The notes under the pieces are model-generated. The model saw nothing but the letters and a program-made list of their open reading frames with translations. It did not search any database and had not been told where the DNA came from. From the NCBI GenBank assembly GCA_934613185.1, contig CAKTSO010000064.1, positions 1 through 10,064 on the forward strand: a stretch of DNA of 10,064 nt. The letters are read 5' to 3'. Origin of the DNA: an uncultured Clostridia bacterium. Lineage in GTDB: Bacteria; Bacillota; Clostridia; Christensenellales; Maliibacteriaceae. Each line of letters starts with the position of its first letter. Position 1 is the first letter of the stretch. This document shows positions 1 to 7,856 of the stretch, in pieces. A program made the translations under genes and the position numbers.

Positions 1-1
1 G

Positions 2-1003
2 ATGAAGGTTTGGCGCGGTGAAGATCTGCACGTCGATACGATCTTTTTCGGCGGCGGCACGCCGACGCTGCTGGGTGCGGAAAACCTGACGCGGATTCTG
101 GACGCGGCGCGGGAAAACTTTAACGTGGAACAAAACGCGGAGATCACGCTGGAGGCAAATCCCGGCACGGTCGATTTCCCGATGCTGCGCGCACTGAAGA
201 ACGCGGGATTCAATCGGATCAGTTTCGGCGTGCAGAGCTTCTGCGACGAGACGCTTCGACGCATCGGCCGCATTCATTCCGCATCCGAAGCGATCGACGC
301 CGTGCATATGGCGCAGGACGCGGGGATCGCGCGCGTGTCGGTCGATCTGATCAGCGCGCTGCCGCATCAGACGCTTCGGGAAATCGAGGAAAACGCCGGG
401 ACAGCGGCCTCGCTCGGCGTGACGCACGTTTCCTGCTATGATCTGACGATCGCGCAGGATACGCCCTTCGGTACGCTTGCCGCGCAGGGAAACCTGCCGC
501 TGCCCGACGAGGACACGTCGCTTTTGATGCAGCAAAGAGTCTGTGAAGTTTTAAACGCGGCGGGATTTGAACGCTATGAGATCTCCAACTATGCCAAAGA
601 CGGGGCCGTCGCGCGGCACAACCTTCATTATTGGCATAACGACGATTACGTCGGCGTCGGCTGTGGCGCGCACGGGCGATTTCGCAACGTGCGCTATGTG
701 CAGGCAGAAACGTTGACGGAATACGAAAGCGACGTTCAAGCCGGGCGGCGTTGGCGCGAATGCGAAGAGGTGATCTCGGCGTTCGACGACGCGGCGGAGA
801 CGCTGATGCTCGGAATGCGTTTAAAAGAAGGCGTTGACTTTTCGGCGCTTTTGTCGCGCCTTTCCGAAGATGAGGCGAAGAAATGGGAGCGCCTTTTGCA
901 AAAATACGAATCGATGGGGCTTGTGACGCTGAAAAACGGGCGGCTTTGCCCGACACCGCGCGGCTGGGAAGTGCAGAACGCCTGGCTTTCGACGTTTCTG
1001 TGA
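2..1003 (+). CDS. hemW: HemW, radical SAM heme chaperone (5' truncated by window edge)
   Basis: This is the C-terminal 333 residues of a HemW/HemN-like radical SAM protein. The family was long annotated as oxygen-independent coproporphyrinogen III oxidase; HemW proper binds heme and delivers it to target proteins in the cytoplasm. Visible marks are the SAM-binding FFGGGTP at residues 15-21 of the fragment, the LEANPGT strand, the RISFGVQSF segment, and HNLHYW at 206-211, which matches the HemW heme-binding HNxxYW motif and argues against true HemN. A winged-helix-like tail follows. The N-terminal CxxxCxxC iron-sulfur motif, expected some 40-50 residues before GGGTP, is absent because the window starts inside the gene. 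The frame is open at the left edge, so the ATG at position 2 is probably internal. The DLISALPHQT segment has His where Gly is usual. The gene ends in tandem TGA TGA 80 bases before the FHA gene, with no terminator visible. Confidence 0.93.
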   Translation: MKVWRGEDLHVDTIFFGGGTPTLLGAENLTRILDAARENFNVEQNAEITLEANPGTVDFPMLRALKNAGFNRISFGVQSFCDETLRRIGRIHSASEAIDAVHMAQDAGIARVSVDLISALPHQTLREIEENAGTAASLGVTHVSCYDLTIAQDTPFGTLAAQGNLPLPDEDTSLLMQQRVCEVLNAAGFERYEISNYAKDGAVARHNLHYWHNDDYVGVGCGAHGRFRNVRYVQAETLTEYESDVQAGRRWRECEEVISAFDDAAETLMLGMRLKEGVDFSALLSRLSEDEAKKWERLLQKYESMGLVTLKNGRLCPTPRGWEVQNAWLSTFL

Positions 1004-1020
1004 TGACGCGGGCGCGGTTA

Positions 1021-1029
1021 TGTTATACT
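1021..1029 (+). promoter_or_regulatory. Extended -10 promoter for the FHA-SEDS-pbpA-uvrC operon
   Basis: TGTTATACT is an extended -10 element (TG at 1021-1022, TATACT at 1024-1029) in an AT-rich island between hemW and the FHA gene. Transcription would start near 1036, about 48 bases before the FHA start codon. No convincing -35 hexamer is present at 16-18 bases upstream (the region reads TGATGACG, overlapping the hemW stop codons). The call rests on the extended -10 alone. Read-through from hemW is also possible, since no hairpin terminator is visible between the genes. Confidence 0.5.
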
Positions 1030-1083
1030 AAACACGGCCGAAATTAAATGAAGAAAACTCGATGAAAAGGAGGGCGGCGGAAC

Positions 1084-1569
1084 ATGACGCAGCTTCAATA
1101 TCAGCTTTTATCCGGCGCGATGCGCTTTGTTTTCGTGCCGCTGATCCTCTTTATTCTGTGGCGCTGCGCGAAAAACGCGTGGATCGAATATCGCTTTGAA
1201 AAGACGCATGTCGGCGACGTGGGCGCGGACGGCGAAGTGATGGGCTATGCCGCGCTGATCGACGAATGGCAGGACGAAGACGCCTGGCGGCCGCTTTACG
1301 ACGACACGGTCGTCGGCTCGGCGTCGGACTGCAATTTCCGCGTGCGCGGTCACGGCCTGCGCCCGAAGCATGCGCGCATTTACTTCGAACGCGGCAGAGC
1401 TTATGTCGAGCGTCTGTGCATGGACGGCGACGTGCTGGAGGCCGACGGCAAACCCGTGGTGCAGACGGCAAAGCTGCACGACGGCTCCCATCTTCTGGCG
1501 GGCGAGGCGGAAATGCTCGTGACGTTCCACGAAAGGAGGGCGCGCGGCAATGGCGGCGATGAAAGATAA
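1084..1569 (+). CDS. Membrane-anchored FHA-domain protein
   Basis: This 161-residue protein has one hydrophobic segment near residues 12-28 (FVFVPLILFILW) followed by positively charged residues. A forkhead-associated (FHA) domain occupies about residues 70-150, on the cytoplasmic side by the positive-inside rule. FHA domains normally bind phospho-threonine peptides. The fold is recognisable from VVGSASDCNF at 76-85, LRPKHARI at 92-99 and a C-terminal strand ending in MLVTF. Key contacts are changed: the Arg of the usual GR pair is Ser79, and the Ser of SxxH is Arg93 (His96 is kept). The start at 1084 follows AAGGAGG at 1067-1073. The 3' end overlaps the next gene by 20 bases. Its place upstream of a SEDS protein and a class B PBP resembles actinobacterial fhaB-rodA-pbpA, which suggests a regulatory or scaffold role in cell-wall synthesis; that role is inferred. 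Confidence 0.82.
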   Translation: MTQLQYQLLSGAMRFVFVPLILFILWRCAKNAWIEYRFEKTHVGDVGADGEVMGYAALIDEWQDEDAWRPLYDDTVVGSASDCNFRVRGHGLRPKHARIYFERGRAYVERLCMDGDVLEADGKPVVQTAKLHDGSHLLAGEAEMLVTFHERRARGNGGDER

Positions 1570-2791
1570 AACGCGTTCGCGCGGTGCGGTGCTGACGAAC
1601 GGGATCGTGTTTGCGACGGCATTGTTCGAACTTCTCGGGTTCAGCCTTCTTGCGCTGCGGCAGGAAATACCGGACATTCGGGCGCTGGTGTTCAGCCTTG
1701 TGTGCGTGTCGGCACTGCTTGTGCAATACGCTCTGTTTCGCTTCGTGTTTCGGCGCGCGGACATGCAGGTCATGCTGATCGTGAACGTCCTGTGCGCCAT
1801 CGGGCTTGTCCTGCAATATCGCCTCGACGCATCGACGGCGCAAAAACAGCTGATCTGGTATCTTATCGCGATTTTCGGGATGTTTGTCGTGATGATCGTG
1901 CTGCCGAAGATCCGCGAACTTCGAAAGTTCGACTGGCTCTTTATCGGCTTCGGCATTGCGCTTTTGTGCCTTTCGACGTTTTTCGGGACAGAAAAAGGCG
2001 GCTCGCGCAACTGGTTTCAGATCGGGTCGTTTTCGTTCCAGCCTTCGGAGCCGGTCAAGATTCTGCTCGTTCTGTTTTTGGCGGGGGAGCTTTCCAAAAA
2101 TCGAAGCATTCGAAAACTCGTCCCGACGGGGCTTTGCGTCGGCGCGGCGATGATTCTGCTCGTGATTCAGAAAGACCTCGGGGCGACGCTCCTTTATTTC
2201 GGCACGGCGCTCATCATGCTGTATCTTGGAACGGGCAATCTCGCGGTCACGGGGCTTGCCTTCGGCGCGGGCAGCGTCGGCGCGGTCGCCAGCTATTCTC
2301 TGTTTTCTCACGTCCGCACGCGCATTGCCATCTGGCGCGACCCGTGGTCGGATCCGCTGGGTACGGGATATCAGATCGTGCAGTCCTTGATCGCCATCGC
2401 CTCGGGCGGCCTGTTCGGCATGGGGCTCGGTCTCGGGCAGGCAAAAGGGCTGATCCCGCAGTATGACACCGACTTTGTGTTCGCCGTCGTTTGCGAAGAA
2501 TTCGGTCAGGTGATCGGCGCGGCGGTCGTTCTGTTTTACATCGTGCTCGTTTTCCGCGGCTGCATCATCGCGCTGCGTGCGAAAAATCGCTTCGACGCGC
2601 TTTTGAGCTTCGGCACGGTGACGGCGCTTGCGCTTCAAACGTTTATCAACATCGGCGGCGTGATCAAATTCATTCCGCTGACCGGCGTGACGCTGCCGTT
2701 TATCAGCTACGGCGGCAGCTCCATGGTCACGAGCATGGCGTTCGTCGGCATTTTGCAGGCGGTTTCCATGCGAAACGGAGGGCGCAAATGA
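1550..2791 (+). CDS. FtsW/RodA/SpoVE (SEDS) family peptidoglycan glycosyltransferase
   Basis: This 413-residue polytopic membrane protein has about ten hydrophobic segments. SEDS proteins polymerise lipid II into glycan strands together with a partner class B PBP during elongation, division or sporulation. The family signature lies at residues 367-391: NIGG at 367-370, then PLTG, then SYGGSS at 386-391. Other family marks are GGSRNWF with FQPSEPVK in the first half, the DPLGTGYQ loop, and YDTDFVFAVVCEEFG before the last helices. The ATG at 1550 sits 10 bases after AGGAGG (1534-1539), inside the end of the FHA gene, so translation is probably coupled. An in-frame ATG at 1559 is a possible alternative start. 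The downstream pbpA start overlaps the stop (ATGA). The pairing with a PbpA-like PBP resembles RodA-PbpA, but sequence alone does not separate RodA from FtsW or SpoVE here, so no symbol is given. Confidence 0.93.
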   Translation: MAAMKDKTRSRGAVLTNGIVFATALFELLGFSLLALRQEIPDIRALVFSLVCVSALLVQYALFRFVFRRADMQVMLIVNVLCAIGLVLQYRLDASTAQKQLIWYLIAIFGMFVVMIVLPKIRELRKFDWLFIGFGIALLCLSTFFGTEKGGSRNWFQIGSFSFQPSEPVKILLVLFLAGELSKNRSIRKLVPTGLCVGAAMILLVIQKDLGATLLYFGTALIMLYLGTGNLAVTGLAFGAGSVGAVASYSLFSHVRTRIAIWRDPWSDPLGTGYQIVQSLIAIASGGLFGMGLGLGQAKGLIPQYDTDFVFAVVCEEFGQVIGAAVVLFYIVLVFRGCIIALRAKNRFDALLSFGTVTALALQTFINIGGVIKFIPLTGVTLPFISYGGSSMVTSMAFVGILQAVSMRNGGRK

Positions 2792-4185
2792 CGAAATTAA
2801 AACGCTATCTTCGCACCGTGACGGTGATTTTGATCGCCGCGCTCGTGGGGCTTACGGGATATTTTGTCTATTCGGTCTACAGCTACGGTTCGCGATGGTA
2901 TCACTCTTCGAACAACACGCGCCTTCAGGCCAACACCGATTATGTGATCCAGGGTGCGCTCACGGATCGATACGGCAATGCCATTGCCGCGTCAAGCGAG
3001 CCGAATTCGCGGTATTACACCGACGACGCCGCGCTTCGCGTGAGCATGTCGCAGCTTTTGGGTGATCATTTCGGCATGACGTCCGCTTCGCTCGAACAGC
3101 GCTTCAAGCGCGTGCTTTACGGCGATGAAAAATCGTTCCTGCCGAAGATGATCGAGGCCGTGGAAGACGGCGTGATCCACGGCGAAACCGTGATGCTGAC
3201 GATCGAGCCGAACGTGCAGAAGACCGCGTATAATGCGATGAACGGGCGGCGCGGCGCGGTCGCGGCGATCAATTATAAAACGGGGGAGATCTTGTGCAGC
3301 GTGTCGCTTCCGGCGTTTGATCCGGCGTATCTTTCCTACGATCAGGCGGCGCAGGCGCAAAACGGCACGTTTGTTAACAAAGTCCTGCAAGGACGCTATC
3401 CGCCCGGGTCGATCTTCAAGACGGTTACGGCGGCGTCGCTCATTGAAAGCGGACAGACGGACGTTACGTTCGACTGTGTGGGCGCCAACGTGATGGCCGG
3501 CACGCAGATCACGATCAACTGTTATCATGGCACGGTGCACGGCGCGCTTGATTTGACGAGTGCGTTTGCAAGATCGTGCAACGGCGCGTTCGCACAGTGG
3601 GCGTTGGAGGGTCTCGGCGCGGAAAAGCTGACGAAAACGGCGGAGAATTTCGGCTTTAACGACAGCTTTCTTTTTGCCGACTGCACGCTCTACGATTCGT
3701 CGTTCGAACGTCCGGCGGATGACTATGCGCTTGCCTGGGCGAGCGTCGGGCAGGACAAGACGCTTTTGACACCGCTTCATGCCGCCATGATTGCGGGCGC
3801 GGTCGCCAACGACGGCGTCATGATGCAGCCGCGTTATCTCTATGCCACCGTTTCCGCGAGCGGGAAGGCGTCGTACGCGGGCGCGTCGGTCTATCGCCGC
3901 GCGATGAGCGGCGAGACGGCCGCGGCGGTCAAAGAACTGATGCGAAACGTCGTGGCAAACGGTACGGGCTCGGCGGCGTCTGTCGGCGGCGTCTCTGTCT
4001 GCGGCAAGACGGGAACGGCGGAGGTCGACAACGAAGAATCGCATGCGTGGTTTATCGGCTTCATCGATTCGGAGACCGCGCCTTACGCCGTCGCCGTGAT
4101 CGTGGAAAACGCGGGGTCCGGCGCGGGCGCGGCGGCTCCCGTGGCGGCGAGCGTGCTTCGCGCATGTATGGAGAATCTATCATGA
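2788..4185 (+). CDS. pbpA: Class B penicillin-binding protein (peptidoglycan D,D-transpeptidase)
   Basis: This 465-residue protein crosslinks peptidoglycan stem peptides outside the membrane. One N-terminal transmembrane anchor lies at about residues 7-28, followed by a short non-catalytic segment and a transpeptidase domain. All three active-site motifs are intact: SIFK with nucleophile Ser208 and Lys211, SCN at 263-265, and KTGTA starting at Lys407. Length and layout fit the compact PbpA type known from Actinobacteria and Clostridia, without the long pedestal of larger class B PBPs. The frame is open upstream to 2491, but the ATG at 2788 is the right start: GGAGGG lies at 2777-2782, the start overlaps the SEDS stop as ATGA, and the predicted membrane anchor begins immediately. 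The 3' end overlaps uvrC the same way. It is the likely transpeptidase partner of the preceding SEDS protein. Confidence 0.92.
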   Translation: MTKLKRYLRTVTVILIAALVGLTGYFVYSVYSYGSRWYHSSNNTRLQANTDYVIQGALTDRYGNAIAASSEPNSRYYTDDAALRVSMSQLLGDHFGMTSASLEQRFKRVLYGDEKSFLPKMIEAVEDGVIHGETVMLTIEPNVQKTAYNAMNGRRGAVAAINYKTGEILCSVSLPAFDPAYLSYDQAAQAQNGTFVNKVLQGRYPPGSIFKTVTAASLIESGQTDVTFDCVGANVMAGTQITINCYHGTVHGALDLTSAFARSCNGAFAQWALEGLGAEKLTKTAENFGFNDSFLFADCTLYDSSFERPADDYALAWASVGQDKTLLTPLHAAMIAGAVANDGVMMQPRYLYATVSASGKASYAGASVYRRAMSGETAAAVKELMRNVVANGTGSAASVGGVSVCGKTGTAEVDNEESHAWFIGFIDSETAPYAVAVIVENAGSGAGAAAPVAASVLRACMENLS

Positions 4186-6023
4186 ATCGGGTTTTCAATC
4201 AGACGATCGAAGAAAAACTAAAAACGCTCCCCGACGACAGCGGCGTTTACATCATGAAAAACGATGCGGGCGCGGTGATCTACGTCGGCAAGGCGATCTG
4301 TTTGAAGCGCCGCGTTCGGCAGTATTTCCGCTCCGACAAAAATCACGAGCCGAAAGTCCGCGCGATGGTGTCCCACGTTGCGGATTTCGAGACGGTCGTG
4401 ACCAATTCCGAGCTGGAAGCGCTGATTCTGGAATGCAATTTTATCAAGCAATTCCACCCGCGCTACAACATTCTCCTGCGTGACGACAAACAGTATCCTT
4501 ACGTCCGCATCGATTTCACGCAGGACTACCCGCGTCTTGAGATCGCGCGGCGCATGGGGCATGACAAGGCGAAGTATTTCGGCCCCTTCCGCGCGGCGCA
4601 CAGCGTTCGCGACGTCATGCAGACGCTGAGCGACATTTTTCCGATCCGCACCTGCAAACGTGACTTAAAAGAAGGCCGCGAAGTCGGAAGACCGTGTTTG
4701 AACTATCAGATCGGGCGCTGCCTCGCGCCGTGCCGCGGCTGCGTGCCAAAGAGCGAATATCACGCGATGATGCAGCAGGCGGCCGCGCTTTTGTCCGGCA
4801 AGCAGGAAGGTCTCGTCGAACAGATCCGTCTGCAGATGCAGCAGGCCTCCGACGCGCTTCAGTTTGAAAAGGCGGCGATGCTGCGCGACCGAATGATCAG
4901 CGTGGAGACCGTGCTGCAAAAACAGATCGCCGCGTCGACAGGGTACGACAACCGTGACATCATCGGCCTTGCGCCGGGCGGCGGGCGGTGCGTGGTGCAG
5001 GTGCTGTTCATGCGGGGCGGCAGGATCAAGGGCAGCGAACAGCTGGAAATGCGCCAGGCGGATGACGCTTCGACGCAGGAGATTGTCGAGAGCTTTCTTT
5101 TGCAATATTACGAATCGGCGACGCAGATCCCGCGCGAGATCCTCGTGCCGGAACTGCCGGAACAGGCGGAAATTCTGGAAGAGCTGTTCAGCGAACAAAA
5201 CGGGCGGCGCGTCTATCTTCTGTCGCCCAAGCGCGGCGAGAAAAAACAGCTTCTGGATATGGCGCAGCAAAACGCCGTGACAGTACGCATGCGCGAGGAA
5301 AAACGCCGCGAACAGGCGTTTGCGCATACGCGCGCGGCGCTGGCGGAGCTTTGCGCCGTCTGCGGGCTGGCCGCACCGCCGCATCGGATCGAAGGATACG
5401 ACATTTCCAACACGCAGGGCGTGTATTCCGTGGCGTCGATGGTCGTCTTCGAAGACGGCAAGCCCGCAAAGCACGCCTATCGCAGATTTCGCATCAAGAC
5501 CGTCGAGGGGGCGAACGACTTTGCCTCTTTGGCCGAAACGCTGACGCGGCGCTTCCTGCGCCAAAGACAGGGCGACGACAAATTTTTGGCCATGCCGGAC
5601 CTGATCATGATCGACGGCGGCCGCGAACAGTTAAAGGCTGTCTGCCGCGCGCTGGATGCGATCGGCGTCGAAGCGCCGCTTTGTTCGCTTGCAAAAAAAG
5701 AAGAGGAGATCTATCTTCCCGACCGGGAGCAGCCGATCCGCCTGCCGCGTACGAGCGGCGCGCTTCAGACGCTCCAGCGTCTGCGCGACGAGGCGCACCG
5801 ATTTGCCATCACTTACCATCGAAGCCTGCGTTCGAAAAAATCGCTCGGCAGCGTGTTGGAGGAGATCGAAGGCGTCGGTCCCAAGCGCAGGACGGCGCTT
5901 TTGTCCCACTTTGAGACGATGACGGAGATCCAGAAGGCGAGCGTCGAAGAGCTTGCGGCGGTGAACGGCATGACGCAGCGCGCGGCGCAGAGCGTGTTCG
6001 ACGCGCTCCATGCGCAGGAATGA
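4182..6023 (+). CDS. uvrC: UvrABC system protein C (excinuclease subunit)
   Basis: This 613-residue protein is the nucleotide-excision-repair nuclease that cuts on both sides of a lesion after UvrA/UvrB loading. Domains in order: a GIY-YIG nuclease at about 15-100 (GVY at 21-23, YVGKA at 34-38, catalytic Glu within NSELEALILE at 75-84); four cysteines C158, C172, C180, C184 with the spacing of the UvrC iron-sulfur cluster; a UvrB-binding UVR motif at about 205-240; an RNase H-like nuclease domain with Asp407 (EGYDISN) and Asp478 (MIDGGREQ); and a C-terminal helix-hairpin-helix pair at about 557-613. The length is normal. The start at 4182 overlaps the pbpA stop (ATGA) and has GGAGA at 4170-4174. 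In-frame ATGs further up (4164, 4047) would lie inside pbpA and are less likely. It appears to be translationally coupled to the cell-wall genes, with no evident functional link. Confidence 0.96.
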   Translation: MNRVFNQTIEEKLKTLPDDSGVYIMKNDAGAVIYVGKAICLKRRVRQYFRSDKNHEPKVRAMVSHVADFETVVTNSELEALILECNFIKQFHPRYNILLRDDKQYPYVRIDFTQDYPRLEIARRMGHDKAKYFGPFRAAHSVRDVMQTLSDIFPIRTCKRDLKEGREVGRPCLNYQIGRCLAPCRGCVPKSEYHAMMQQAAALLSGKQEGLVEQIRLQMQQASDALQFEKAAMLRDRMISVETVLQKQIAASTGYDNRDIIGLAPGGGRCVVQVLFMRGGRIKGSEQLEMRQADDASTQEIVESFLLQYYESATQIPREILVPELPEQAEILEELFSEQNGRRVYLLSPKRGEKKQLLDMAQQNAVTVRMREEKRREQAFAHTRAALAELCAVCGLAAPPHRIEGYDISNTQGVYSVASMVVFEDGKPAKHAYRRFRIKTVEGANDFASLAETLTRRFLRQRQGDDKFLAMPDLIMIDGGREQLKAVCRALDAIGVEAPLCSLAKKEEEIYLPDREQPIRLPRTSGALQTLQRLRDEAHRFAITYHRSLRSKKSLGSVLEEIEGVGPKRRTALLSHFETMTEIQKASVEELAAVNGMTQRAAQSVFDALHAQE

Positions 6024-6053
6024 TGGACAAAACTCGGGTTTATCTGCTATAAT
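6024..6053 (+). promoter_or_regulatory. Sigma-A-type promoter for the HAD-hprK-ROK operon
   Basis: TGGACA at 6024-6029 (five of six matches to TTGACA), an 18-base spacer and a perfect TATAAT at 6048-6053, preceded by the extended -10 TG at 6045-6046. The -35 begins directly after the uvrC stop codon. Transcription should start near 6060, giving a leader of about 35 bases before the HAD start codon. No terminator is visible between uvrC and this promoter, so some read-through is possible. Confidence 0.78.
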
Positions 6054-6082
6054 TTTATACAAAGAAAATGAAGAGAATTCCT

Positions 6083-6090
6083 AAGGGGGA
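6083..6090 (+). promoter_or_regulatory. Ribosome binding site deciding the HAD gene start
   Basis: AAGGGGGA lies 4 bases upstream of the ATG at 6095. The other in-frame ATG at 6068 lies only about 8 bases after the predicted transcription start and has no ribosome binding site, so 6095 is chosen. Confidence 0.65.
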
Positions 6091-6094
6091 AGCA

Positions 6095-6952
6095 ATGAAA
6101 TATCGCTTGATCGCGTTCGATCTGGATGGCACGGCGCTGCATAGTGACCGTCAAATGAGCGAACGTCTTCGCAACGCCTGCCGCCGTGCGGAGGAAAAGG
6201 GCGTTCTGACCGTCGTTTGCAGCGGCAGAATTTATCGTTCGACGCTGCGTTATTCGCAGTTTCTCGGCGTAACATCGCCGGTCATCAACTGCCAGGGCGG
6301 GATCATCTGCGACGGCAAAAGCGGGGAAGTGCTCTATTCGCGCCCGCTGGAAGAATCGATGATGCGCGACGCGGTCTCGTTTTTCCGCGAACACGATCAT
6401 TTTGTGCAGGCGACGACGAACGACGATTTTTACTATGAAGACGAGGACGCGTGGTCGTCGTATTACGGGAGCCTTCAGGGTTTCGACGGCATCCGCGTGA
6501 ACGATCTGACACGCGATCTGCCGCAGCTTCCGGCGAAGGTGGTCGGCCTGGCCGATCCCGACGTGACGCAGAAACGATTTGAACAGGCCAAAGCGCGCTT
6601 CGGCGATTCCATGCAGATCGCCATTTCCGTGCCGTGGCTTTTGGAGTTTACGCATCCGCTCGCCAATAAAGGGGAAGCGCTGCGCTGGCTCGGCGAACGA
6701 TACGGCATTGCGCCGCAGGAGATGATCGCCGTGGGTGACAGTTTGAACGATCTTCCCATGCTTCGCTTTGCGGGGCTCGGCGCGGCGGTAAAAAACGCGC
6801 GCGACGAAGTGCTGCGCGAGGCGGACGTCGTCGTGGAATCCAACGACGACGACGGCGTTGCCAAATTGATCGAACGGGAGATTTTGCGGGAGGATTTAAG
6901 CATTGAAAGCGACGGTCAGCATCGAAGAATTTGCGAACGTGACGCAGGTTGA
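6095..6952 (+). CDS. Cof-type HAD superfamily phosphatase (class IIB)
   Basis: This 285-residue cytoplasmic hydrolase belongs to the Cof/YidA-like branch of the HAD superfamily, which typically dephosphorylates sugar phosphates and similar metabolites. All four HAD motifs are present: FDLDGTA with nucleophile Asp9 and acid/base Asp11; Ser43 in VVCSGR; Lys192 in ANKGEAL; and GDSLNDLPM with Asp215 and Asp219. The IIB-type cap lies between motifs II and III. The product starts at MKYRLIAFDLDGT. The gene overlaps hprK by 50 bases; the last 16 or so residues, after the usual family end near AKLIEREI, look like a tail produced by that overlap. The substrate cannot be told from sequence. Position ahead of hprK and a sugar kinase makes a phosphosugar plausible. 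Confidence 0.88.
   Translation: MKYRLIAFDLDGTALHSDRQMSERLRNACRRAEEKGVLTVVCSGRIYRSTLRYSQFLGVTSPVINCQGGIICDGKSGEVLYSRPLEESMMRDAVSFFREHDHFVQATTNDDFYYEDEDAWSSYYGSLQGFDGIRVNDLTRDLPQLPAKVVGLADPDVTQKRFEQAKARFGDSMQIAISVPWLLEFTHPLANKGEALRWLGERYGIAPQEMIAVGDSLNDLPMLRFAGLGAAVKNARDEVLREADVVVESNDDDGVAKLIEREILREDLSIESDGQHRRICERDAG
6888..6893 (+). promoter_or_regulatory. Ribosome binding site supporting the TTG start of hprK
   Basis: GGGAGG lies 9 bases upstream of the TTG at 6903, inside the 3' end of the HAD gene. No ATG or GTG gives a better N-terminus for HprK at this position. Confidence 0.65.
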
Positions 6953-7856
6953 GACGATCTGCCGCGGTTGTGGCGAGATCTCCTTTCGCGAGAAGAACGT
7001 CAACCGTCCGGGTCTTCAGATCGCGGGTTTTTTCGAACACTTTAAAAGCGAACGGCTTCAGGTCTTCGGGCAGACCGAAGTGACGTATCTGGAGTCGCTG
7101 CCAAAAACGTGTCAGACGGCGGCGCTTGAAACCTTTATGTCCTATCCGCTTGCGGGAATCGTCGTGTGCCGCGACATGCCGATTCACAAGGATCTCATCC
7201 GCCTTGCAAAAGAGCATGACATTCCGCTTTTTTCCACGAAGATGGGGACGTCGGATTACATCAGCCGTACGAAACAGTATCTTTCCTATCTTCTTGCCCC
7301 GCGCGAAACGATCCATGCCGTTTTGGTCGACGTGCTCGGGATCGGCATGCTCATTATGGGTGATTCCGGGATCGGAAAGAGCGAGACCGCACTGGAGCTG
7401 ATCAGACATGGGCATAAGCTCGTTGCGGACGATGCGGTCGAGCTTATGCTGTTGGACGGCGGCAGGCTTGTCGGCAGCGCGCCGGAGACAGTTCGCTTTT
7501 TGATGGAGATCCGCGGCCTCGGAATCATCGACGTGCGGCAGATGTTCGGCGTCAGCGCGGTTTTGATGCAGAAGACCGTCGGCGCGGTCGTGCAGCTGGA
7601 ACCGTGGGAAACGGTGCAGCAGATGGGCTACGACCGTCTCGAGACGGAAAAACGCTATGTCGACATTATGGGCGTTCCCGTACAGAAGATCGTGATTCCC
7701 GTCGCGCCCGGGCGAAATCTCGCATCGATCATCGAGATCGCCGCGCAGAATATGCGTCTGGAATCGATGGGGTATCATGTGATGGATGAAATTGAAGCGC
7801 GGCTGACGGAGATCAAACGCGCGAAGAATGAAGCGAAAAAGAACGAAACGAATTAA
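6903..7856 (+). CDS. hprK: HPr kinase/phosphorylase
   Basis: This 317-residue bifunctional enzyme phosphorylates Ser46 of HPr using ATP or pyrophosphate and also removes that phosphate. In Firmicutes it controls carbon catabolite repression with CcpA, responding to fructose-1,6-bisphosphate and phosphate. The N-terminal domain carries NRPGLQIAGFFEHF and the CRDMPI segment. The catalytic domain has His138 in TIHAVLVDV, the P-loop GDSGIGKS at 153-160 followed by ETALELI, VADDAVEL, and the HprK signature EIRGLGIIDVRQMFG from residue 202. The end has VAPGRNLASIIEIAA. Length is normal. The TTG start at 6903 gives an N-terminus that aligns with other HprK proteins and has a good Shine-Dalgarno sequence. 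The stop TAA lies inside the first copy of a tandem repeat. Neighbours are a HAD phosphatase and a ROK kinase rather than the lgt gene common elsewhere. Confidence 0.96.
   Translation: MKATVSIEEFANVTQVETICRGCGEISFREKNVNRPGLQIAGFFEHFKSERLQVFGQTEVTYLESLPKTCQTAALETFMSYPLAGIVVCRDMPIHKDLIRLAKEHDIPLFSTKMGTSDYISRTKQYLSYLLAPRETIHAVLVDVLGIGMLIMGDSGIGKSETALELIRHGHKLVADDAVELMLLDGGRLVGSAPETVRFLMEIRGLGIIDVRQMFGVSAVLMQKTVGAVVQLEPWETVQQMGYDRLETEKRYVDIMGVPVQKIVIPVAPGRNLASIIEIAAQNMRLESMGYHVMDEIEARLTEIKRAKNEAKKNETN

Noticed and set aside
2..1003. Truncated or degraded hemW pseudogene
   Set aside because: The N-terminal Cys motif is missing only because the window begins inside the gene; the remaining frame is intact with normal family motifs.
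1048..1065. Mini-ORF of five codons (MKKTR) in the leader ahead of the FHA gene
   Set aside because: It has no ribosome binding site and no attenuator hairpin nearby, and an ORF this short is expected by chance in an AT-rich leader.
1151..2638. Long minus-strand open frame (495 codons) opposite the FHA and SEDS genes
   Set aside because: Its composition is Arg/Ala/His-rich with no recognisable domain, it is antisense to two clear genes, and GC-rich codon bias commonly opens such frames. The same applies to minus-strand frames at 351-956, 2992-4044, 4665-5564, 6648-7778 and 7853-8629.
2491..2787. Possible 99-residue N-terminal extension of the PBP
   Set aside because: The extension lies inside the SEDS gene, is low-complexity Arg-rich sequence, and would bury the membrane anchor that starts at residue 7 of the preferred product.
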